DNA of 64,000 bases from Colwellia sp. PAMC 20917 (lineage in GTDB: Bacteria > Pseudomonadota > Gammaproteobacteria > Enterobacterales > Alteromonadaceae), in assembly GCF_001767295.1 (NCBI RefSeq), contig NZ_CP014944.1, positions 4,402,001-4,466,000 on the forward strand. The letters are read 5' to 3'. Below the pieces are notes generated by a model that was not told where the DNA came from, did not search any database, and saw only the letters and a program-made list of their open reading frames with translations. Shown one piece after another: positions 24,340 through 32,807 of this stretch (its first letter is position 1; each line of letters begins with the position of its first letter). The position numbers and the translations under genes are program-made.

Positions 24340-24750
24340 ATGGATTTAATAAAAATTATATTACCTATCGCTTTAACGACATCGTTTTTGTGTCATGCTG
24401 AACAGACCCCGTTAGAGCGTTCTTTATCGCAAGAGTTAACTAAGGCAGTTACTAAAATTAACGCTAAAGGTGCTCAAATAATTGATGAAGAAACAAGACT
24501 TGATTACGCAGCAACATTCAAAAATTTCATTATCTATAATAACACTATGATCAATTACACCGCTGATCAACTTGATGTAAAGGCTTTTGAGCCAATTATT
24601 GAGAAAGTGTTGATAGGTACATTGTGTGCGAATAAAGCGTTAGAAAGTTTTATAAATTTGGGGGTAATAATGGTGTACCGCTTTCACGGTAAAAATGGTT
24701 TATATATAACAGAACTTTCAAAAGATATGTCCACTTGTAAAAAAATATAA
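24340..24750 (+). CDS. Exported protein of unknown function
   Basis: 136 residues from ATG 24340 with AAGGAA upstream; the longer frame from 24268 lacks a ribosome site. A signal peptide (MDLIKIILPIALTTSFLCHA) precedes a helical mature domain containing IDEETRLDYAATFKNFIIYN and two cysteines (GTLCANKAL, MSTCKKI). No family assigned. Confidence 0.6.
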   Translation: MDLIKIILPIALTTSFLCHAEQTPLERSLSQELTKAVTKINAKGAQIIDEETRLDYAATFKNFIIYNNTMINYTADQLDVKAFEPIIEKVLIGTLCANKALESFINLGVIMVYRFHGKNGLYITELSKDMSTCKKI

Positions 24751-24890
24751 TAAGCTGTTTAAATAATTAAATTACCGGCGAAGCTAAATAAATGAACGGA
24801 GTTATTTAGCGCAAAGTTAACAAGACATAAAAATTTTCTTTTTAATCTCAGTAAAGCACTGAGTCTTAGCACAATCGATGAGTATTCAAG

Positions 24891-25130
24891 ATGATTTCAC
24901 GTAAATATCACAAAGTTGTATTTTCTTTTTTTATGGCGTTACTTATGTCCTGCGTAATGTCTTTTGTTATAAGTGTGTTTAACGTAGGTATGGTGAAGAA
25001 TATTGTTCCTATATGGTTAAAAGCGTGGAGTTTCGCTTTTATTTTTGCTTTTCCAACTATTTTAATTATATCTCCTATTGTACATAAATTGGTGCGTTTT
25101 GTTTTACACGAAGAAGAGCATAATATTTAA
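24891..25130 (+). CDS. DUF2798 membrane protein
   Basis: 79 residues with two membrane helices. The DUF2798 pattern is seen: FFMALLMSCVMSFVISVFNVG, then WLKAWSFAFIFAFPTILIISP. Unknown function. The upstream 24751-24890 gap includes GTTAACAAGACATAAAAATT, a possible attC trace. Confidence 0.8.
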   Translation: MISRKYHKVVFSFFMALLMSCVMSFVISVFNVGMVKNIVPIWLKAWSFAFIFAFPTILIISPIVHKLVRFVLHEEEHNI

Positions 25131-25196
25131 TATATGATTAAGACGAAAATAAGAGTTGGCATTTATTACGGTGTTGTTATTTTTTAAGGAAAAGTT

Positions 25197-25724
25197 ATGT
25201 TTCGAAGCATTATGTTTGTTTTTTTATCGCTACTGAGTCAGTTTGCCGTTGCGTTAGATTACACACAGGAAATCACTGAACAAGAGATACAAGAAAAAAT
25301 ATCAGCTTTTATGCCCATCGAAAAAAAGAAATACTTTGTCACTGTTACCCTATCAAATCCTATAATAGATTTACTAAAAGAAAGTGATGAAATAGGTATT
25401 CGTGCAAATATTGACGCTAGTGCACCCGGTGGAATTAAGGGCAGCGGTGAAGTAATGATTAAAGGCACATTAGATTATGAGCCTAAAAAAGGTGAGTTTT
25501 ATTTTAAAAACCCTACAATTATTAGTTTAGCCATTGATAAAGTTCCTAAAAACTTTACTCCAAAGATACAAGATATTGCGCAGGCAGCGCTTTCAAAAGT
25601 GATGGCCGTTTATCCCGTTTATAAATTTAAAGATGATAATGTAAAACACAAATTAGCCAAAGCGGTATTGAAATCATTGAAAGTTAAAGATGAAAAATTA
25701 ATTATAACGCTTGGAGTGTTTTAG
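25197..25724 (+). CDS. DUF1439 exported protein (YceB-like)
   Basis: 175 residues with a signal peptide (ends AVALDYT). The mature domain matches DUF1439: ITEQEIQEKISAFMPIEKKK, then a beta-rich middle (GSGEVMIKGTLDYEPKKGEF) and VYPVYKFKD. E. coli YceB is the lipoprotein relative, but this copy lacks a lipobox. AAGGAAAAGTT precedes the ATG. Possibly lipid-binding in the periplasm (inference from fold family). Confidence 0.78.
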   Translation: MFRSIMFVFLSLLSQFAVALDYTQEITEQEIQEKISAFMPIEKKKYFVTVTLSNPIIDLLKESDEIGIRANIDASAPGGIKGSGEVMIKGTLDYEPKKGEFYFKNPTIISLAIDKVPKNFTPKIQDIAQAALSKVMAVYPVYKFKDDNVKHKLAKAVLKSLKVKDEKLIITLGVF

Positions 25725-25839
25725 ATTAACAAACAGTTGACCAGTGTTGTTTACTGTAGATGTAGACAACTTATATTTTACGATTGTAATGTGACAGATT
25801 GTTGCGTACTAAAGAAGACTTAATAGCAGAGGTGAATTT

Positions 25840-26091
25840 ATGGATCTAACAGAACTAGTGATATTTTTAGCTATCGGTGCTTTAGCCGGATGGTTAGCGG
25901 GAAGGTTAATGAAAGGGGCTGGCTTTGGCTTACTCGGTAATATCGTTGTTGGTATAATAGGCGCAGTGGTTGGTGGCTTTGTCTTTGGCTTACTTGGCAT
26001 ATCGGCTGGCGGAGTCATAGGTACAATTGTTACGGCGACTGCGGGGGCGGTTATATTGATATTTGTTGTTGGCATCATAAAAAAGGCCTAA
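25840..26091 (+). CDS. GlsB/YeaQ/YmgE-family membrane protein
   Basis: 83 residues, glycine-rich, three membrane segments with the Transgly_assoc signature: IGALAGWLAGRLMKGAGFG, NIVVGIIGAVVGGFVFGLLG. Often stress-induced in other bacteria; role unknown. AGAGGTGAA lies upstream of the ATG. Confidence 0.85.
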   Translation: MDLTELVIFLAIGALAGWLAGRLMKGAGFGLLGNIVVGIIGAVVGGFVFGLLGISAGGVIGTIVTATAGAVILIFVVGIIKKA

Positions 26092-26226
26092 TAGCCTGAT
26101 CCGACAGATGAAATAAAAGCATTATCCGTTAATTTTATTTATTATAATCGTAATCAAGGGCGCAATTATTCGGGGGATGCCGTATTATTCATGCTAGAAT
26201 TTTAAGATACCCAGAGGAGAATACGA

Positions 26227-26373
26227 GTGGCTAAGCAAAATTACTCTTTCGAAAAGCGTCAAAAAGAAATAGCTAAAAAGAAAAAAAAGGAAGAAAAACG
26301 TTTGAAAAAATCAGCTGTAGAGGAGATACCGTCAGAAGACGAGCAAGTTATCTCTGAAAGTGACGATAAATAA
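26227..26373 (+). CDS. Small highly charged protein (48 residues)
   Basis: GTG start with AGAGGAG nearby. MAKQNYSFEKRQKEIAKKKK opens a lysine-rich helix, followed by an acidic tail (EEIPSEDEQVISESDDK). The 'NYSFEKRQKE.AKKKK' opening is seen in a widespread family of tiny gammaproteobacterial proteins. No function known. Confidence 0.65.
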   Translation: MAKQNYSFEKRQKEIAKKKKKEEKRLKKSAVEEIPSEDEQVISESDDK

Positions 26374-26393
26374 CACCTGATAGCTTCATCCTT

Positions 26394-26487
26394 GAAGTCA
26401 TTAAATAAGGTTGGCTTTGCTATTGTTTTCAAATTTTAGCCAACTATTTTAGCTTATATAACTTGTGTTTACTGATAAGTGTTATTG
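26394..26487 (+). repeat. Eroded attC-like site
   Basis: AAGTCATTAAATAAGGTTGG, then the paired arms GTTGGCT and AGCCAAC around a short loop, then ATTTTAGC. The cleavage core is not found. Confidence 0.4.
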
Positions 26488-26518
26488 CAGGGTATTTATT
26501 TTTAGGGTGAGTCATTAA

Positions 26519-26756
26519 ATGAAAAAAAAATAATGTTATTATTTTTATCGTTTTCTCTTTACTCACCGGTTGTGTCTCGAGTTCAGCATTAAATAAAAGA
26601 GCTCATAATAATGCTAAGGCAGGCGATTACTATGAATCTATTGGTCAACCTGATGCAGCTAAAGAAGAACGAGAGATGGCTAGGGATAACCTTGAAAATT
26701 CATACCGTATTGGCACTATTTTATTTGATATATTATTTGGCCACAGCGAAAAATAA
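26519..26756 (+). pseudogene. Lipoprotein gene frameshifted in a run of nine A
   Basis: The ATG at 26519 is followed by nine A and then TAA. One A fewer would give MKKNNVIIFIVFSLLTGCVS, a perfect lipoprotein signal with lipobox LTGC, running open to 26756 for 78 residues (KRAHNNAKAGDYYESIGQPD, AAKEEREMARDNLENSYR). All of the coding frame is present and AGGGTGAG precedes the ATG. The tract could be a slippage switch, a recent mutation or a sequencing error. Confidence 0.6.
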
Positions 26757-26838
26757 AATATAGTTTTTGATGTTTTCAATTAAATATGCAGACCGAAACT
26801 TCTAACCATTCAATGCCTCAACACAATTTGATATTCTT

Positions 26839-26915
26839 AAGTGATGACAACAAACTGATTGGCCTAGCTTATCCGACAACAACGTTCATTTTTTTCACTG
26901 CTTAACAATGTATCA
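26839..26915 (+). repeat. Eroded attC-like site before the riboflavin synthase gene
   Basis: CAACAAACTGATTGGCCTAG, then TTTTTTTCACTGCTTAACAA and GTATCAGTA in the order of the consensus right half. The rightmost trace of the main array. Confidence 0.3.
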
Positions 26916-26952
26916 GTATTAAGTTGTGTCGCTAATTAAAGAAGAGATATTT

Positions 26953-27669
26953 ATGTTTACAGGAATAATTCAATCGATAGCTAAAATTATCGATATTACA
27001 GATGAAAAGGGTATCAGAACTTTTGTTATTGATTTCAACAAAGGTTTTTGCACTGATCTAGAAATAGGAGCAAGTGTTTCTGTCGACGGAGTATGTTTGA
27101 CGGTTACTGAAATAGTGTCTGAAGTTAGGGTCAAGTTTGATGTAATGCTACAAAGCCTTTTAATAACGACCCTCAGTGAATATGGAAAAAATACGTGTGT
27201 CAATGTCGAGCGAGCAGCTAAAGAGGGTGCTGAAATTGGTGGTCATCCTCTGTCGGGGCATGTGGACTTTAAAGCCCCTATTGTCAATATTACTCACATA
27301 GAAGACAATTATTGTATTCGTTTAGGTTTGTCAAAAGAGTGGAAGCGCTATGTCTTTCCAAAGGGCTATATTGCCTTAAACGGAGCCAGTTTAACCATTT
27401 CTCAAGTGAATAAGACAGAGCAGTGGTTTGAAGTTTGGTTAATTCCTGAGACTCGAAGAATGACAGTGTTTGAGGCTAAGACTGTTGGCGAAAATATTAA
27501 CATAGAGATAGAGCGCGGCACTCAAGTTGTTGTTGACACTTTACGCGATACACTGGAAGAAAATCTAGGGGCTTTACTGCCGTTATTTGAGAAAATTCTC
27601 TCTGAACAAGGCGTTGATATTAATGCGTTAGGGCATAATATAAAATCCCCAATAAATAAAAACAGCTAA
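26953..27669 (+). CDS. ribE: Riboflavin synthase, alpha chain type
   Basis: 238 residues starting MFTGIIQSIAKI, with GAAGAG upstream. Two tandem lumazine-binding domains are present: ASVSVDGVCLTVTEI and EIGGHPLSGHVDF in the first, YIALNGASLTISQV and FEVWLIPETRRMTV in the second. It converts two 6,7-dimethyl-8-ribityllumazine molecules to riboflavin. The C-terminus is about 25 residues longer than in E. coli. No other rib gene is nearby, so this may be an extra copy. Confidence 0.9.
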   Translation: MFTGIIQSIAKIIDITDEKGIRTFVIDFNKGFCTDLEIGASVSVDGVCLTVTEIVSEVRVKFDVMLQSLLITTLSEYGKNTCVNVERAAKEGAEIGGHPLSGHVDFKAPIVNITHIEDNYCIRLGLSKEWKRYVFPKGYIALNGASLTISQVNKTEQWFEVWLIPETRRMTVFEAKTVGENINIEIERGTQVVVDTLRDTLEENLGALLPLFEKILSEQGVDINALGHNIKSPINKNS

Positions 27670-27691
27670 AATAGTAAGCTATTGCTACGTG

Positions 27692-27718
27692 ATATTAGCC
27701 GTTTTAAACGGTTAATAT
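27692..27718 (+). terminator. Palindrome between ribE and the acetyltransferase
   Basis: ATATTAGCCGTTT faces AAACGGTTAATAT with one mismatch. It could form a hairpin in RNA, but no T tract follows, so a protein-binding palindrome is possible. Confidence 0.35.
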
Positions 27719-27752
27719 TTAACTGATATTTAAGTGTGAATGTAGAGTATTT

Positions 27753-28220
27753 ATGGATAACGAACTAGTCATTAGGGAAGCAAAATTAAGTGATCATTCG
27801 TTTATTTTTAAACTTTCGCCTATTTTAGCTGACGTTGCTCAGTTATCTTGGCATTCTGATGATGTTATTCAAAAAATGCAACTTGATTATATTGCTGAAA
27901 TGCTTGCTGAATCATCACAAGCCAACGTTACCTTTATCGCTGAAAAAAGTGATGTTTCTTTGGGGTTTATTCATGTTAGAACCCATAAAGACAGTATCTC
28001 TGGTGAGATGTGTGGAACAATACCTTTGTTGGCTGTTTCACGTGAGTCACAGGGTTTAGGTGTTGGTAAAGTTTTAATTGAGTTTGCTGAGAAATGGTCT
28101 AAAGATTTAGGGTGCAGGTTACTGCATCTGGAAGTTTTCGCTAATAATACAAAAGCAAACGACTTTTACCAAACATTAGGTTTTAAACCTGAAACGGTGC
28201 AGATGATTAAAGCGATATAG
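27753..28220 (+). CDS. GNAT-family N-acetyltransferase
   Basis: 155 residues. Motif A is LLAVSRESQGLGVGKVLIEF, followed by LEVFANNTKANDFYQTLGFK, the typical GNAT close. No other domain. Substrate unknown. A hairpin terminator follows. Confidence 0.85.
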   Translation: MDNELVIREAKLSDHSFIFKLSPILADVAQLSWHSDDVIQKMQLDYIAEMLAESSQANVTFIAEKSDVSLGFIHVRTHKDSISGEMCGTIPLLAVSRESQGLGVGKVLIEFAEKWSKDLGCRLLHLEVFANNTKANDFYQTLGFKPETVQMIKAI

Positions 28221-28235
28221 GTTGTTATATTTTTA

Positions 28236-28271
28236 AAACGTAGTGACGCTGCTGGGTCGTTCACTACGTTT
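28236..28271 (+). terminator. Hairpin terminator
   Basis: AAACGTAGTGA (28236-28246) pairs with TCACTACGTTT (28261-28271) across a 14-base loop. It lies at the end of the acetyltransferase gene. Confidence 0.6.
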
Positions 28272-28381
28272 ATTGAGTGTTTTGAAAGCGGTTACTATTA
28301 ATTGATATAACTTAAGCTAAGCCACTTTGTGAATATCAGCGTTTATTGATCTGTTAAACGGCTGTGATCGCACTCACCTTG

Positions 28382-28564
28382 CTATATTTCTGTTGCAGAG
28401 GCTACTGTCGTATATTCATAGTTAAATGCTCTGACTTTCTTACCTGAGTCAGCTATAAATTCTACGGTAGTCGAACGGGGTAATATCAATACTGCTTCGT
28501 ATTCTTCACCCATTAAAAAAGTGTCATTGCCACATACTAGGTCTTGAGTTAATTTTATCCGCAT
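28382..28564 (-). CDS. Small conserved-looking protein (60 residues)
   Basis: MRIKLTQDLVCGNDTFLMGE, then EEYEAVLILPRSTTVEF and a beta-rich tail. GAAGA lies upstream on the minus strand. No signal or membrane segment. Support is a clean frame and plausible codon content; no family recognised. The 28565-28969 gap upstream shows no other gene. Confidence 0.45.
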   Translation of the reverse strand: MRIKLTQDLVCGNDTFLMGEEYEAVLILPRSTTVEFIADSGKKVRAFNYEYTTVASATEI

Positions 28565-28969
28565 TACTAATCTTCGCTATGTTAAATTAATTTAACTTAT
28601 CATATCATCTTTTTATGAACATATTAGTGCAAAAATTCGTCAAGCTGATTTCAATGATAATTTTGGCTAATATAGTAAGAATAATCAGCCATTAATATAT
28701 AGATATGGGTTTGTGAATTGTTAACATTGAAAGATTAGTGTTTGTTTATAGTGTGAGGTAAGGTGGCAATTATCGATTTATTTTCACCAGCCGATGGCTC
28801 TAATACTTTTGTAAAAAACCGATATGCCCGTGAATCTTTTAAATTTTATCAGATCAAATATTAATAAAATATCAAGCAACAATTTCGTTGAAAATAATTA
28901 TTTATCGCGAGGGCACCATTATAGCGGTAATATGGAAAATTAACTAAAGCGCAGGTAAGGCAACTTTAT

Positions 28970-29488
28970 ATGTCATCTAGAGTAAGACTGATTCTTTCGG
29001 CGGGGATCTCATTTTGTTTTTATTTTGCTTGGTCATTTTGGGCTAATGGTTTAGTCAGTGAAGATCAGTCACTGGTGTTAAGATCGGCAGTTGTGCAAGG
29101 AACGTTAAGCGGCACGATTACTATTTTATTTACTTTTATATTAGAAAAATCAGTGTCGAAATTTGGGCAAAGTTATCTCTCATTAATATTTGTTGTGCCT
29201 ATCATCTGTACAGTATTTTCTAAAACAAAACAAAACATCGCCATTTTTAGAACCTTCAGAAATGCCTTAGACCGCTCGGCTAAATATTTAAGTAATAACG
29301 CTATACCAGGTACTTTGTTAGCACCACTCTTACCTATAGCGATTCAATCTTCCATTGCTATTGGTGTTAACCTTATTAACCATACGCCTAATTTATGGTT
29401 AACGGTTACACCTAGTATAGTCATTACCGCTATTTATGGTTATGTGTATACCTTCACTTTACTGAGTAAGCCTGCTGAGCCAGCTTGA
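28970..29488 (+). CDS. Four-pass membrane protein of unknown function
   Basis: 172 residues, membrane segments at about 8-26, 42-62, 68-85 and 135-165, with a basic loop (SKTKQNIAIFRTFRNALDRS) between segments 3 and 4. No family recognised. Followed by 290 bases without a gene. Confidence 0.6.
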   Translation: MSSRVRLILSAGISFCFYFAWSFWANGLVSEDQSLVLRSAVVQGTLSGTITILFTFILEKSVSKFGQSYLSLIFVVPIICTVFSKTKQNIAIFRTFRNALDRSAKYLSNNAIPGTLLAPLLPIAIQSSIAIGVNLINHTPNLWLTVTPSIVITAIYGYVYTFTLLSKPAEPA

Positions 29489-29720
29489 TTAGTTACCTTA
29501 ATTATTTATAAAATTAATTAAATTATATTTTCCGATTAAATTTAACCTACAGTACTATCTGGTCAATTATTGGCACATATTAAAATATGTTTACTGTCTT
29601 TGATTTTTAGTTTTCTTACTGAAAATAATACTGAGTTAACCTATGACGATAATGAAGGATTAACGAGTTAGTAAACTTGGCAGGTCATCTTAAATAAGGT
29701 CTAATCGATGAGTTATAACT

Positions 29721-29747
29721 CCGTGATCACCTCTAAAAAGATCACGG
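29721..29747. terminator. Hairpin between converging genes
   Basis: CCGTGATC (29721-29728) and GATCACGG (29740-29747) form a perfect stem just beyond the end of fumC. It may serve both strands. Confidence 0.5.
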
Positions 29748-29782
29748 GGGAACGTTTATTGTTTATCGGGGAAAGCTATTGA

Positions 29783-31168
29783 TTATTGGGTTTTATTAAC
29801 ACCACCAATTAGCTGTTTAGGATCTAATCGTGCCATAAGCTCTGCTTCACTGATATCGGTTAGTTCGATAGCGACGTCCATTACGGTCCTTTTTTCTACG
29901 TATGCTTTTTTAGCAATCTCAGCACTTTTTTCATAGCCGATCAAGTCAGTTAACGCGGTTACTAAAATTGGATTTTTTGCTAAATTTTGCTTAATTTCGT
30001 CATGATTCACGCTTATATCTTTGATAACCTTATCAGCAAGAGCGTTAGCGCTTGAGCTGAGTAGTTGAATACTTTGCACTAACGTATGAGCGATTAAAGG
30101 TAGCATGGTATTAAGTTGAAAGTTGCCAGATTGTCCTGACAACGTAATGGTTGTGTCATTGCCGATGACTTGTGTGCAAGCCATTAAAACAGCTTCAGGG
30201 ATCACTGGGTTGACTTTCCCTGGCATAATACTGCTACCTTTTTGTAGTTCAGGTAATCGAATTTCATTTAATCCATTTAATGGTCCACTGCTTAGCCAGC
30301 GAATATCATTGCTGATTTTACTTAAACTAACCGCGGTGGTTTTAAGAATACCGCTAATGCATACCGCTGTGTCTTGTGCACTAATTGCCCGAAAATAATT
30401 ATCGGCAGGCATGAAGGTTAAACCGGTGTTCTCGGTTAAGATACGAGTGACAATAGTGGCAAAATCTGGGTGTGTATTAACTCCAGTACCTACAGCTGTG
30501 CCGCCAATGGCAAGCTTGTATAAACTTGGTAAGTTATTTTGAAGCTGCTCATAGGCATAACTCACTTGAGCACTCCAACCACTTATTTCCTGAGCAAAAC
30601 TTAATGGCATTGCATCCATTAAATGAGTACGGCCTGTTTTTATGGTGTCATGATGCTGACCGGCTTTGTTGTCTAAGGTGTTACGTAAGTGTTCTAGCGA
30701 GGGTAATAACTGTTCAGCGATAAGTTTTGCTGCACTTAAGTGGATACAAGAGGGGATCACATCGTTAGAACTTTGTCCCATATTTACATGATCATTGGGG
30801 TGAACGTTTATGATTTGATTACTATTTAACTTAACTAATGAGGCAATCACTTCATTTGCGTTCATATTCGTGCTGGTTCCCGATCCTGTCTGGAAGACAT
30901 CAACGGGGAACTGATTATCGTGGAAACCATCCGCAACTTCTTTGGCAGCCAATTGAATTGCTGCAGATTTATCTGCATCAAGTAAACCCAATTCTTGGTT
31001 CGCTTGTGCAGATGCGCTCTTGATTGTGCCTAGTGCCCAAAGGAAAGCGCGTGGCATTTTTAATTCGCTAATGGTGAAGTTGGCTAATGATTTAGCGGTT
31101 TCATTTCCGTATAAACAGGCAGTTATATGCTTTTTATTCACTGTTGTCTTATCGTCTTTTTTTTGCAT
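29783..31168 (-). CDS. fumC: Fumarate hydratase class II
   Basis: 461 residues, normal for FumC (467 in E. coli). Visible signatures: GSGTSTNMNANEVIA, HPNDHVNMGQSSNDVIPS, GRTHLMDAMPLSF and the mobile-loop serine motif GSSIMPGKVNPVIPE near residue 315. Iron-independent enzyme that interconverts fumarate and malate in the TCA cycle. Single gene, with the hairpin at 29721 beyond its stop. Confidence 0.95.
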   Translation of the reverse strand: MQKKDDKTTVNKKHITACLYGNETAKSLANFTISELKMPRAFLWALGTIKSASAQANQELGLLDADKSAAIQLAAKEVADGFHDNQFPVDVFQTGSGTSTNMNANEVIASLVKLNSNQIINVHPNDHVNMGQSSNDVIPSCIHLSAAKLIAEQLLPSLEHLRNTLDNKAGQHHDTIKTGRTHLMDAMPLSFAQEISGWSAQVSYAYEQLQNNLPSLYKLAIGGTAVGTGVNTHPDFATIVTRILTENTGLTFMPADNYFRAISAQDTAVCISGILKTTAVSLSKISNDIRWLSSGPLNGLNEIRLPELQKGSSIMPGKVNPVIPEAVLMACTQVIGNDTTITLSGQSGNFQLNTMLPLIAHTLVQSIQLLSSSANALADKVIKDISVNHDEIKQNLAKNPILVTALTDLIGYEKSAEIAKKAYVEKRTVMDVAIELTDISEAELMARLDPKQLIGGVNKTQ

Positions 31169-31252
31169 TTAGTTAGCCTTTTTAAGTATTACGCACATTA
31201 ATCATAAAGAAAGGTCGAACAGAGTCTATTGAATAGGGTTATTTCTCAAATA

Positions 31253-31465
31253 TTAGTTTTGCCTTAACCGCTTTAGGTAATTAGCATCATTCAATCTTTC
31301 TCTCTGATACTGTGCGAATGAGTTTATTTGCTCTACATTAAGACTACAGGTTACCGTTTTATCTGGCCAATTTAAAGACGCTAATTGTTTAGGTGCAATA
31401 AGTACCTTTTTACCGCCGGGCGAGCAATCACAGGTATCAAAATAATTGTGGCAACTAAGGCCCAT
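31253..31465 (-). CDS. Small cysteine-containing protein (70 residues)
   Basis: MGLSCHNYFDTCDCSPGGKK carries three cysteines and a histidine that could bind metal. The C-terminal half is helical (EQINSFAQYQRERLNDANYL). Located 84 bases upstream of fumC on the same strand. Only weak ribosome-site support. No family recognised. Confidence 0.45.
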   Translation of the reverse strand: MGLSCHNYFDTCDCSPGGKKVLIAPKQLASLNWPDKTVTCSLNVEQINSFAQYQRERLNDANYLKRLRQN

Positions 31466-31775
31466 ATAGAGCTCGATAGTTGCTTAAAATATTTTCTAGC
31501 AGACACTTAAATTATTTATGGCTATTACGCAAAAGTTGTTAATTAAAATTCAATACCCTAGTTCCTTTAATTCATGTTGTTAACGAGCAAGCATTGTGAG
31601 TGAATTAACGTTAGCGGTTAGCGCTAAAATTTAATAATCAATTAATAGCTAGAGATTAACCATATGCTATCAATGGTATGGGTTAAGGGTTTAAAGCTTA
31701 TCTCACATTAGCAACCCTTTTGGGGCTGCTAATTCATCATCAAGTGATAAAATTACCGATGTTTATCGCTTCAAG

Positions 31776-32705
31776 TTAGGTCATGCATTCACTTTGATCA
31801 TGGCGTATTTCAATAGATATATGTGATAACTGTGGTAAAAATCCTTTTAAAATACGTTCATATTCGTTTGAATCTAAGGGCGCGGCAGAGGTTACTTTAA
31901 GAATTGCTGCTTGGTGTGCGCTTGCTATTTTCCAAACATGAATATCGTTGATCACGCTATTTTTTTCACTTAATACCGCTGAAATTTCATCCATGGTTGA
32001 TTTCTTTATCGACTTATCAAGAAGTACTTCACTTGATTCTTTAATTAATCCATAAGACCAGCGCAAGATAACGATGGCACCGACAATTCCCATGAGTGGA
32101 TCCATCCATAATAAACCAATATATTTACCCACCAATAAGGCAACAATCGCTAATAACGAGGTAAGGGTGTCCGCCAGTACATGAAAGTACGCGGCTTTCA
32201 TCGTGTGGTCGTGCTGGTGCTGGTGCTGGTGCTCGTGGTCATGGTGATGGTGATCATCATGTAAGATGAAAACAGAGGCAACATTCACCACTAACCCTAT
32301 AATCGCAACAACGATTGCTTCGTTAAAATGAATTGATAACGGGGCTGACAATCGCTGAGCAGATTCAATTATCATCATCAATGCGACAATCGCTAATGCA
32401 ATTGCACTGGCAAAACCACCTAAAGAGTTTACTTTGCCTGTTCCAAAACTAAAGTCTTTATTACTGGCATGCTTTTTAGCATAAGAGTAAGCAAAAATAG
32501 CAATAAGAAAAGCGGCAGAATGGGTGCCCATATGCCAACCATCAGCAAGCAAAGCCATAGAACCAGACCATGTACCAGCAGCAATCTCAAGTACCATAAT
32601 GATGGTTGTTAGCCAAAAAACAATTTTTACTTTATTTTCATGAAGCTTACTGTCAATACCAAAATCGTGCGAGTGCTCCCACTGAATACCACTATCTTTT
32701 TTCAT
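31776..32705 (-). CDS. dmeF: Cation diffusion facilitator, DmeF-like Co/Ni exporter
   Basis: 309 residues, six membrane helices. The helix 2 metal site is ALLADGWHMGTHS (residues 52-63), with its partner HVLADTLTS in helix 5. A histidine-rich cytoplasmic loop lies at 149-167 (HDDHHHHDHEHQHQHQHDH), and HSHDF near the N-terminus is typical of the DmeF subgroup. The C-terminal domain contains the CDF dimer interface. Divergent from a RcnR/DmeR-type regulator at 32808, which strongly supports cobalt/nickel export. Confidence 0.87.
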   Translation of the reverse strand: MKKDSGIQWEHSHDFGIDSKLHENKVKIVFWLTTIIMVLEIAAGTWSGSMALLADGWHMGTHSAAFLIAIFAYSYAKKHASNKDFSFGTGKVNSLGGFASAIALAIVALMMIIESAQRLSAPLSIHFNEAIVVAIIGLVVNVASVFILHDDHHHHDHEHQHQHQHDHTMKAAYFHVLADTLTSLLAIVALLVGKYIGLLWMDPLMGIVGAIVILRWSYGLIKESSEVLLDKSIKKSTMDEISAVLSEKNSVINDIHVWKIASAHQAAILKVTSAAPLDSNEYERILKGFLPQLSHISIEIRHDQSECMT

Positions 32706-32764
32706 TAAATATCTCCATCGGTTGCTTAATGCAGTTAGTCATAGCATCAACTTATTTTTTGAAA

Positions 32765-32783
32765 TATACTATACCCTAGTATA
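32765..32783. promoter_or_regulatory. Probable DmeR operator between dmeF and dmeR
   Basis: TATACTA-TACCC-TAGTATA is a perfect 7-base inverted repeat. Read on the minus strand it is TACT-AGGGTAT-AGTA, close to the TACT-(G-rich)-AGTA sites bound by RcnR-type regulators. It lies midway in the 102-bp divergent promoter region. Confidence 0.7.
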
Positions 32784-32807
32784 CTACAATTCAAGTAAAG
32801 GAAATTT

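Noticed and set aside
25809-26078. 89-codon proline/threonine-rich minus-strand frame
   Set aside because: Exact antisense of the glycine-rich YeaQ-type gene, whose composition creates the open frame.
3705-26915. CRISPR array as an explanation for the repeats
   Set aside because: Repeats are about 90-100 bp, imperfect, spaced by whole genes and have pairing arms; this is attC, not CRISPR.
5670-29000. Prophage or genomic island with its own integrase
   Set aside because: No phage structural, replication or complete recombinase gene is present; only the IntI relic and insertion elements.
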